Below are positions 58,037-64,000 of a stretch of 64,000 nucleotides of DNA, in pieces (positions within the stretch are counted from its first letter, which is position 1; each line of letters opens with the position of its first letter). Origin of the DNA: Streptomyces olivaceus (GTDB lineage Bacteria; Actinomycetota; Actinomycetes; Streptomycetales; Streptomycetaceae). The notes beneath the pieces are model-generated. The model ran no database searches. It was not told the DNA's origin and was given only the letters and a program-made list of their open reading frames with translations. Made by a program: the position numbers and the translations under genes. Location: assembly GCF_000721235.1 (NCBI RefSeq), contig NZ_JOFH01000008.1, forward strand, positions 135,391 through 199,390, read 5' to 3'.

Positions 58037-59686
58037 GTGTCCTCCCACTTCGCGCGTCACAAGCGCACCACCCTGGCCCTCGCCACCGCGGTCGCGGCCG
58101 GGGCGATGCTCACCACCGGCCTGACCGCCGGCAACGCCGCCGCCGACACTGCCGCCCCGACGGCGCTCCCGGGCGCTCCGGTCCTGCTGTCGGGCACCGC
58201 CCGCACCGCGCTCGTACAGGAGCAGCAGGACGCGGCGGCCGCCACGGCCCAGGAGATAGGCCTCGGCGCCAAGGAGAAGCTGGTCGTCAAGGACGTGGTC
58301 AAGGACCACGACGGCGCCGTGCATACCCGCTACGAGCGCACCTACGACGGCCTGCCCGTCCTCGGCGGCGACCTGGTCGTGCACCGGGCCGAGTCCGGCG
58401 CCACCAGAGGCGTCACCAAGGCGACGAAGGCCACCATCAAGGTCGCCACCGTCACGCCGAAGGTCAAGGCGGCCAAGGCCGAGCAGCAGGCGCTGTCCGC
58501 CGCCGAGGACGCCGGTTCGTCGAAGGCCGCGGCCGACTCCGCGCCCCGCAAGGTGATCTGGGCCGGCGACGGCACGCCGGTCCTCGCCTACGAGACCGTC
58601 GTCGGCGGCTTCCAGGACGACGGCACCCCCAACGAGCTGCACGTCGTCACCGACGCCGCCACCGGCGCCAAGCTGTACGAGTACCAGGGCATCGAGAACG
58701 GCGCCGGCAAGAGCCTGTACTCGGGCGAGGTCGAGCTCGGCACGACCCAGTCGGGCTCCTCCTACGAGCTGCACGACACCGAGCGGGGCGGCCACAAGAC
58801 GTACAACCTGGCCCGCGCGACCGACGGCACCGGCACGCTGTTCACCGACGACGACGACACCTGGGGCACCGGCGAGGCCTCCAGCGACCCCGAGGACCAG
58901 ACCGCCGCCGTCGACGCCGCCTACGGAGCCCAGGTCACCTGGGACTTCTACAAGGAGAGTTTCGGGCGCAGCGGCATCAAGAACGACGGCGAGGCCGCCT
59001 ACTCCCGCGTCCACTACGGCGACAACTACGTCAACGCCTTCTGGTCGGACGCCTGCTTCTGCATGACGTACGGCGACGGCACGGGCAACTCCAACCCGCT
59101 CACCTCGCTGGACGTGGCCGGGCACGAGATGAGCCACGGCGTCACCTCCCACACCGCGGGCCTCAACTACAGCGGCGAGTCCGGCGGCCTCAACGAGGCC
59201 ACGTCCGACATCTTCGGCACCGGCGTGGAGTACTTCGCGAACAGCTCCGTCGACAAGGGCGACTACCTCATCGGCGAGCAGATCGACATCAACGGCGACG
59301 GCACCCCGCTGCGCTACATGGACGAGCCCAGCAAGGACGGCGCGTCCAAGGACTACTGGGACTCCGGTCTCGGCGGCGTGGACGTGCACTACTCCTCGGG
59401 TCCGGCGAACCACTTCTTCTTCCTGCTGGCCGAGGGCAGCGGCGCCCGGACGGTCGACGGGGTGGAGTACGACTCGCCGACCTCCGACGGCTCCACCGTC
59501 ACCGGCATCGGCCGCGACAAGGCCCTGCAGATCTGGTACAAGGCGCTGACCGCGTACATGACGTCGACGACCGACTACGCGGACGCCCGCGCGGCGACCC
59601 TGAGCGCGGCCTCGGACCTGTACGGCGAGGACAGCACGGAGTACGAGACGGTGGGCGCGGCCTGGACCGCGATCAACGTGAGCTGA
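58037..59686 (+). CDS. Secreted M4 (thermolysin-type) zinc metalloprotease
   Basis: Extracellular neutral protease made as a pre-pro-enzyme of 549 residues. Signal: HFARHKRTTLALATAVAAGAM ending NAAAD. FTP/PepSY-type propeptide ~50-210 (RYERTYDGLPVLGGDLVVH, VLAYETVVGGF). Mature thermolysin domain: zinc motif HEMSH (His363, Glu364, His367), third ligand Glu387 in GGLNEATSDIFG, then VHYSSGPANHFFFLLAEGS. The CFCM pair of cysteines in the mature part is unusual for the family. GTG start at 58037 with AAGGAG seven bases upstream; the open frame back to 57758 is not used. A 17-bp terminator follows. Confidence 0.95.
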   Translation: MSSHFARHKRTTLALATAVAAGAMLTTGLTAGNAAADTAAPTALPGAPVLLSGTARTALVQEQQDAAAATAQEIGLGAKEKLVVKDVVKDHDGAVHTRYERTYDGLPVLGGDLVVHRAESGATRGVTKATKATIKVATVTPKVKAAKAEQQALSAAEDAGSSKAAADSAPRKVIWAGDGTPVLAYETVVGGFQDDGTPNELHVVTDAATGAKLYEYQGIENGAGKSLYSGEVELGTTQSGSSYELHDTERGGHKTYNLARATDGTGTLFTDDDDTWGTGEASSDPEDQTAAVDAAYGAQVTWDFYKESFGRSGIKNDGEAAYSRVHYGDNYVNAFWSDACFCMTYGDGTGNSNPLTSLDVAGHEMSHGVTSHTAGLNYSGESGGLNEATSDIFGTGVEYFANSSVDKGDYLIGEQIDINGDGTPLRYMDEPSKDGASKDYWDSGLGGVDVHYSSGPANHFFFLLAEGSGARTVDGVEYDSPTSDGSTVTGIGRDKALQIWYKALTAYMTSTTDYADARAATLSAASDLYGEDSTEYETVGAAWTAINVS

Positions 59687-59714
59687 CCGCGGGCCACAGC
59701 GGCGGCAACACGGC

Positions 59715-59751
59715 GGGCGGCACCCGGAACCAGCGGTTCCGGGTGCCGCCC
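59715..59751 (+). terminator. Terminator of the metalloprotease gene
   Basis: GGGCGGCACCCGGAACC (59715-59731) pairs perfectly with 59735-59751 around the loop AGC: 17 pairs, beginning 28 bases beyond the stop codon. Confidence 0.88.
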
Positions 59752-59753
59752 TC

Positions 59754-59939
59754 AGGGGGTGTCGTTTGGATCCTGTCGGGGTCGCGGGGTCTGGCACGCG
59801 CATCTGCGGCGTTGTCGTCGGTTGCCAGGGCTCCGCCCTGTCGCCCTCCTCCGCCTTGCGGCTGCACGCACCAGACCCCGCTCGGGCCGGCAACAAGGCA
59901 CCGTCGCCTGGAGCCGACCTGATCCAAACGACACCCCCT
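59754..59939. mobile_element. MITE-like element with 19-bp terminal inverted repeats
   Basis: A 186-bp element bounded by perfect inverted repeats: AGGGGGTGTCGTTTGGATC at 59754-59772 and its complement at 59921-59939. A second, inner inverted pair (GCGGGGTCTGG at 59784-59794 with 59871-59881) makes it almost fully foldable. No transposase fits inside; short open frames on both strands are by-products. Flanks are CTC and AGT, so no clean target duplication is visible, although CTAG-like bases at the right edge would suit an IS5-type insertion. Inserted between the protease terminator and the DUF1990 gene, where its right end may supply or disturb that gene's promoter. Confidence 0.8.
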
Positions 59940-59952
59940 AGTCTTGGTTCCC

Positions 59953-60462
59953 ATGTCCTTCACGTACGACGACGTCGGCGCCACGCGCGAGCAGGGGCAC
60001 TGCCCGCCCGGCTTCCGCCCCATGAACGTACGCACCCGCCTGGGGGAGGGCGAGCCGGTGTTCCAGCGGGCGGTCGAGGCCCTGCTCACCTGGGAGATGC
60101 ACCGGGAGATGGGCGTCGGCATCGAAGCGGACGCCGAGCGTGCCGCGCCCGGTGTCGACGTCACCGTCACCCTCGCCGGGATGATCAAGGCGCCCTGCCG
60201 GGTGGTGTGGACCCTGGAGGAGCGCCGCCGGGCCGGCTGGGCCTACGGCACGCTGCCGGGCCACCCCGAGTCCGGCGAGGAGGCCTTCGTGGTGGACCGC
60301 ACGGGTGACGGCACGGTCTGGCTGACCGTGCACGCCTTCAGCCGCCCCGCCAAGTGGTACGCCAAGGCCGGCGGCCCGGCGGCCCGCGCCTTCCAGCACG
60401 CCTACGCCCGCCGCTGCGGCGCGGTCCTGCGGCGGCTGAGCGGCGGCGACGAGGAGGACTGA
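59953..60462 (+). CDS. DUF1990 family protein
   Basis: 169 residues of the DUF1990 family. Start MSFTYDDVGATR, then GFRPMNVRTRLGEGEPVFQRAVEALLTWEMHREMGV. The core is VDVTVTLAGMIKAPCRVVWTLEE and GWAYGTLPGHPESGEEAFVV; it ends FSRPAKWYAKAGGPAARAFQHAYARRCG. The function is unknown; the fold is thought to be a ligand-binding barrel. The ATG at 53 (59953) is 13 bases beyond the MITE-like element, with no clear ribosome site, so the message may start within the element. Converges with glgP. Confidence 0.88.
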   Translation: MSFTYDDVGATREQGHCPPGFRPMNVRTRLGEGEPVFQRAVEALLTWEMHREMGVGIEADAERAAPGVDVTVTLAGMIKAPCRVVWTLEERRRAGWAYGTLPGHPESGEEAFVVDRTGDGTVWLTVHAFSRPAKWYAKAGGPAARAFQHAYARRCGAVLRRLSGGDEED

Positions 60463-60485
60463 GCCCGCCCGGCCCGGACGGGCTC
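60461..60485. terminator. Bidirectional hairpin between DUF1990 and glgP
   Basis: GAGCCCG (60461-60467) pairs with CGGGCTC (60479-60485) between the converging stop codons. The loop is 11 bases and GC-rich. Confidence 0.5.
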
Positions 60486-60512
60486 CCGCCGCCCCTCGCC
60501 GCCGTCCGGCGC

Positions 60513-63131
60513 TCACCGCATCAGCAGCCCCGCCGCCTGGACCAGCTCGTCCGACGGCACCGCCACGAGCCCCGTCTCGGCGCCGGAGGCCAGCAGCCGG
60601 TGCGCGGGCAGGACGCGGACCGTGTAGCCGAACGGGCCGGTACGGTCCAGGGCGAGCGGGCCCTCGTACAGCCAGCGGCCCTCCAGATCGGGCCCGCCGA
60701 CCGGCTTCAGCGGCACCTTCGACGCGTCGGTGATCCGGTCCTCGGAGTCCACCCGGCCGGAGACCGCCTGCACCTCCACGTCCTCCGGCACGAGGTCGCC
60801 GAGGTCCACCCGCACCCGCAGCGCGAGCGAGGTGCCGAGTTCGGCGCTGGCGGTGGCGGCGGACGTCTCCACGTGGTCGACGCTGACGCCCTGCCAGGCC
60901 GCCCGCACCCGGGACTTCCACTCGGCGAGCGAGCGGGCGGCGTCCGGGTCCATCGCGCGGTGCGCCTCGGCGGCCGGGGCGTAGAGCCGCTCGACGTACT
61001 CGCGGACCATGCGCCCGGCCAGCACCTTCGGACCGAGCAGGCTGAGGGTCCTGCGGACCATCTCGATCCACCGGTCGGGCAGCCCGCTCGCACCCCGCTC
61101 GTAGAAGCGCGGGGTGATCCGCTGCTCCAGGAGGTCGTAGAGGGCGGCGGCCTCTATGGCGTCGCGCCGGTCCGGGTCGGTGCCCGCGCCGTCGGCGGTG
61201 GGGATCGCCCAGCCGAAGTCGGGCTGGTACCACTCGTCCCACCAGCCGTCCAGGACCGACAGGTTGAGGCAGCCGTTGAGCGCCGCCTTCATGCCGCTGG
61301 TGCCGCACGCCTCCAGCGGGCGCAGCGGGTTGTTCAGCCAGATGTCGCAGCCCGTGTAGAGCTTCTGCGCCATGGCCATGCCGTAGTCCGGCAGGAACAC
61401 GATGCGGTGGCGCACCCGCGCGTCGTCCGCGAACCGCACCAGCTCCTGCACCAGCCGCTTGCCGCCGTCGTCCGCCGGATGCGCCTTGCCCGCGACGACG
61501 ATCTGGATCGGCCGCTCGGAGTGGAGCAGCAGCTGTGTCAGCCGGTCCCGGTCGCGCAGCATGAGGGTGAGGCGCTTGTACGACGGGACGCGCCGCGCGA
61601 AGCCGATGGTGAGCACGTCCGGGTCGAGGACGTCGTCGATCCAGCCCAGCTCGGCCGTCCCGGCGCCGCGCTGGCGCCAGGAGGCGCGCAGCCGCTCGCG
61701 CACCTCCTCGACGAGCTGTCCGCGCAGGGTGCGGCGCAGCTCCCAGATCTCCTGGTCGGGGATGTCCGCGACCGAGTCCCAGCGGTCCGAGCCGCCGACG
61801 CTCAGCGCGTCCTCGGCCCGCTGCACGCCGATCTGCCGGGCGCCGAGGCGGAACACCTCGGGCGCCACCCAGGTCGGCGCGTGCACGCCGTTGGTGACGG
61901 AGGTGATGGGCACCTCCTCGGCGTCGAAGCCGGGCCACAGCCCGGCGAACATCTGGCGGCTGACCCCGCCGTGCAGCAGGGAGACGCCGTTGGCGCGCTG
62001 GGCCAGGCGCAGCCCCATGACGGCCATGTTGAAGAGGTTCGGCTCGCCGCCCGGGTAGGTCTCCATGCCGAGCCGGAGCACGCGCTCGACGTCGATGCGC
62101 GGGAGTTCGGAACCGGGGCCGAAGTGGCGGGCGACCAGCTCGCGGTCGAAGCGGTCGATGCCGGCCGGGACCGGGGTGTGGGTGGTGAAGACGGTCCCGG
62201 CCCGGACCGCCTCCAGGGCCGAGCCGAACTCCAGGCCCTCGTCGCAGAGTTCGGCGATGCGCTCCAGACCGAGGAAGCCCGCGTGGCCCTCGTTGGTGTG
62301 GAACACCTCCGGCGCGGCGTGGCCGGTGAGCCGGCAGTACGTCCGTACCGCCCGGACACCTCCTATGCCGAGCAGCATCTCCTGGAGGAGCCGGTGTTCG
62401 CTGCCGCCGCCGTAGAGCCGGTCGGTGACGCCCCGTTCGCCGGGGTCGTTCTCCTCGACGTCGGAGTCGAGGAGGAGCAGCGGTACCCGGCCGACCCGGG
62501 CCAGCCAGATGCGGGCCCGCAGCTCCCGGCCGCCGGGGAGCGCGAGGGCGACCTGGGCGGGGGTGCCGTCGGCCTCCTTGAGGGGGGCCAGCGGCAGCTC
62601 GTGGGGGTCGAGGACGGGGTAGTGCTCCTGCTGCCAGCCGTCCCGGGAGAGGGACTGGCGGAAGTAGCCGTGGCGGTAGAGCAGGCCCACGCCGACGAGC
62701 GGCACGCCCAGGTCGCTGGCCGCCTTGAGGTGGTCCCCGGCCAGGATGCCGAGGCCGCCGGAGTACTGGGGCAGGGCGGCGGTGATGCCGAACTCGGGCG
62801 AGAAGTAGGCGACGGCCGCGGGCAGTCGGCCGGGCCGGCCCTGGTACCAGCGGTCGCCGGTCAGGTAGTGGTCGAGGTCGTCGGCCACCGCGGTCAGCCG
62901 GCGCAAAAAGCGCCGGTCCTCGGCCAGCTCCGCGAGACGCGCGGGCGGCACGGTGCCGAGCAGCCGGACGGGGTCGCGGCCGGACTCGGCCCAGCGCCCC
63001 GGGTCGACGGACTGGAACAGGTCGCGGGTCTCCGGGTGCCAGGACCAGCGCAGGTTGCGGGCCAGATCACTGAGCGGCCGGAGGGGGTCGGGGAGATGGG
63101 GACGGACGGTCAGTCGACGGATCGCCTTCAC
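60513..63131 (-). CDS. glgP: Alpha-glucan (glycogen/maltosyl) phosphorylase GlgP, actinobacterial type
   Basis: Phosphorolyses alpha-1,4-glucans to glucose-1-phosphate with PLP. 872 residues, the shorter unregulated GlgP type. N-terminal marks LPDPLRPLSDLARNLRWSWHPETRDLF and VAYFSPEFGI; then VFHTNEGHAGFL, FTTHTPVPAGIDRF and IGFARRVPSYKR. The PLP lysine motif is LEACGTSGMKAALNG, followed by LDGWWDEWY. The start is GTG 63131 or GTG 63137; the family usually begins KAIRR. Divergent from glgE, the classic arrangement of glycogen genes. Confidence 0.95.
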   Translation of the reverse strand: MKAIRRLTVRPHLPDPLRPLSDLARNLRWSWHPETRDLFQSVDPGRWAESGRDPVRLLGTVPPARLAELAEDRRFLRRLTAVADDLDHYLTGDRWYQGRPGRLPAAVAYFSPEFGITAALPQYSGGLGILAGDHLKAASDLGVPLVGVGLLYRHGYFRQSLSRDGWQQEHYPVLDPHELPLAPLKEADGTPAQVALALPGGRELRARIWLARVGRVPLLLLDSDVEENDPGERGVTDRLYGGGSEHRLLQEMLLGIGGVRAVRTYCRLTGHAAPEVFHTNEGHAGFLGLERIAELCDEGLEFGSALEAVRAGTVFTTHTPVPAGIDRFDRELVARHFGPGSELPRIDVERVLRLGMETYPGGEPNLFNMAVMGLRLAQRANGVSLLHGGVSRQMFAGLWPGFDAEEVPITSVTNGVHAPTWVAPEVFRLGARQIGVQRAEDALSVGGSDRWDSVADIPDQEIWELRRTLRGQLVEEVRERLRASWRQRGAGTAELGWIDDVLDPDVLTIGFARRVPSYKRLTLMLRDRDRLTQLLLHSERPIQIVVAGKAHPADDGGKRLVQELVRFADDARVRHRIVFLPDYGMAMAQKLYTGCDIWLNNPLRPLEACGTSGMKAALNGCLNLSVLDGWWDEWYQPDFGWAIPTADGAGTDPDRRDAIEAAALYDLLEQRITPRFYERGASGLPDRWIEMVRRTLSLLGPKVLAGRMVREYVERLYAPAAEAHRAMDPDAARSLAEWKSRVRAAWQGVSVDHVETSAATASAELGTSLALRVRVDLGDLVPEDVEVQAVSGRVDSEDRITDASKVPLKPVGGPDLEGRWLYEGPLALDRTGPFGYTVRVLPAHRLLASGAETGLVAVPSDELVQAAGLLMR

Positions 63132-63199
63132 CCGCACGACGTTACCGGGGCGATGTGTCCCTCGCCGGGGCCTTCGCCCGCAGACCTCCGATTCGGCCT

Positions 63200-63391
63200 G
63201 AACGGGTTCGTCCCCGTTCGCCGGACGGGCTAACGCGCACGGCGTGTCGATATGGCCGGATCTCTCCCCGCCGGCCGCCTTGTGGCGCTTCGGCCCGCAC
63301 GGAAAGCTGCACATGTCGCGAAGAACGCTGATTGCGGGAGCGGCTTGCGGGAAGGCGACGGTGAGTGTCGCCGCGTGTGCCGTGAGTGTCG
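63200..63391. promoter_or_regulatory. glgP-glgE divergent promoter region with repeats
   Basis: The 388-base gap 63138-63525 contains no supportable gene. It has a hairpin GAACGGG (63200-63206) / CCCGTTC (63213-63219). A 10-base direct repeat GTGAGTGTCG occurs at 63361 and 63382, a spacing of two helical turns, which suits cooperative binding. A TAGTTA at 63405-63410 is a possible -10 for glgE, but no good -35 is seen. Confidence 0.45.
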
Positions 63392-63525
63392 ACATACGCG
63401 CGAGTAGTTAGCACCGTGCCGGATTGCCCACCGGAAGAGTGTGGGAAGGCTCCTGCGGTACGCCTCGCAGGACCCACCTCCCCAGAGCCATCCGCCCACC
63501 CACGTTGACGCGGACAGGAGCGGTC

Positions 63526-64000
63526 ATGCCCGTCACGCACCACTCGTCAGCCTCTCCCCCGGCCCCGGCCTCCCAGGACTCCGAGGCCTCCTCTTCGGCC
63601 TCCCCTTCGCCGCCCCCGTCGCCCTCGCCTCCGGCGGACCCGGCCGCCCGGACGCCGCCGTCCGCCGCGGCGCCCCCGCCGGACGGCGCCACCGTCGTCG
63701 GACGCATCCCCGTGCTGGACGTCCGCCCGGTCGTCCAGCACGGGCGCAGGCCCGCCAAGGCGGTGACGGGCGAGACGTTCGAGGTCTCCGCCACCGTGTT
63801 CCGGGAGGGGCACGACGCGGTGGCCGCCAACGTCGTCCTGAGAGACCCTCAGGGGGGCCGCCGTCGACGCGCTGCGGGACAGGAGCAGGCCGGCCGCCTC
63901 GCGGCTGGCGGCGGCGTTGACGCCGCAGGTGGACGCGGTGCTGGCCCGCCATCCCCTGCGGGACCTGGTCACCACCTCCGACCCCCTCCCCCTCCTCGTC
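63526..64000 (+). pseudogene. glgE: Alpha-1,4-glucan:maltose-1-P maltosyltransferase GlgE, 5' part, apparently disrupted
   Basis: GlgE extends alpha-1,4-glucan from alpha-maltose-1-phosphate. It starts ATG 63526 (AGGAG, five bases). After a Ser/Pro/Ala-rich lead comes the domain start: [50 protein letters not shown] at ~63853. From here the frame turns into Arg/Gly/Pro strings. The next frame (from 63857), however, reads [17 protein letters not shown] and [20 protein letters not shown], typical of GlgE about 90-100 residues further on. So a deletion of roughly 90-100 codons has joined two parts out of frame. It could be a real pseudogene or an assembly fault; the gene continues past the window. 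Confidence 0.75.

Noticed and set aside
59752..59941. 60-codon frames on both strands inside the MITE-like element
   Set aside because: They arise from the inverted-repeat structure, lack ribosome sites, and their two translations are near mirror products of the terminal repeats.

Overview
The window is high-GC DNA with third-position G/C bias, GTG starts and Streptomyces-type gene families. These include the RmdB c-di-GMP protein, an ScARP-like DNA ADP-ribosyltransferase, an RsbW-like ATPase, GlgE/GlgP glycogen genes and a glycine riboswitch ahead of gcvT. It reads as the conserved core arm of a Streptomyces chromosome, and the gene order agrees with what I remember of the S. coelicolor gatA-to-glgE region (inference; no search was run). 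I saw no tRNA, rRNA, CRISPR array, intact IS or prophage.

Layout. 1-13 kb, mostly minus strand: gatA (cut by the window edge), gatC, rmdB, ligA, a MetE-like protein, an SDR, a LOG-family protein, mnmA and a cysteine desulfurase. Plus-strand DUF427 and Tat-exported amidase genes lie between them. 12.5-17.5 kb: two small membrane proteins diverging from a TetR regulator, a thioesterase/double-HTH MerR pair diverging from an erythromycin-esterase-like gene, and a TRIC-type channel. 17.6-24.1 kb: a complete oligopeptide ABC importer in the order oppC-A-B-D-F. 24.4-32 kb: a serine/glycine block with two SseB-like proteins and a P-loop protein on the minus strand, then on the plus strand a tandem glycine riboswitch followed by gcvT, gcvH, glyA and sdaA. 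32-43.6 kb: a LURP/tubby-like protein, a two-component system whose kinase carries an odd C-terminal extension, an MHS transporter, a GH25 enzyme, an F420/NADP oxidoreductase-like protein, an EF-hand protein, the ADP-ribosyltransferase, an RsbW-like ATPase, an enoyl-CoA hydratase and two paralogous L,D-transpeptidase lipoproteins. 43.7-64 kb: glgX; an ABC-2 exporter operon with its own two-component system; four translationally coupled ABC exporter half-transporters; an M4 metalloprotease; a MITE-like element; DUF1990; glgP; and the start of glgE.

How the parts work together. gcvT/gcvH/glyA/sdaA under glycine control interconvert and degrade glycine and serine, and the two SseB-type genes next to them suggest a shared serine-stress role (inference). 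glgX, glgP and glgE form a glycogen / alpha-maltose-1-phosphate module, but glgE appears broken by an internal frameshifting deletion. The four ABC half-transporters look like two heterodimers, each with one composite ATP site degenerate in a complementary way. Developmental control is suggested by rmdB, the ADP-ribosyltransferase and the RsbW-like ATPase; rmdB and the RsbW-like gene each carry an in-frame TTA codon, the hallmark of bldA dependence.

Many promoters in this window hold perfect short inverted repeats, and several genes end in strong hairpins; these are listed separately.
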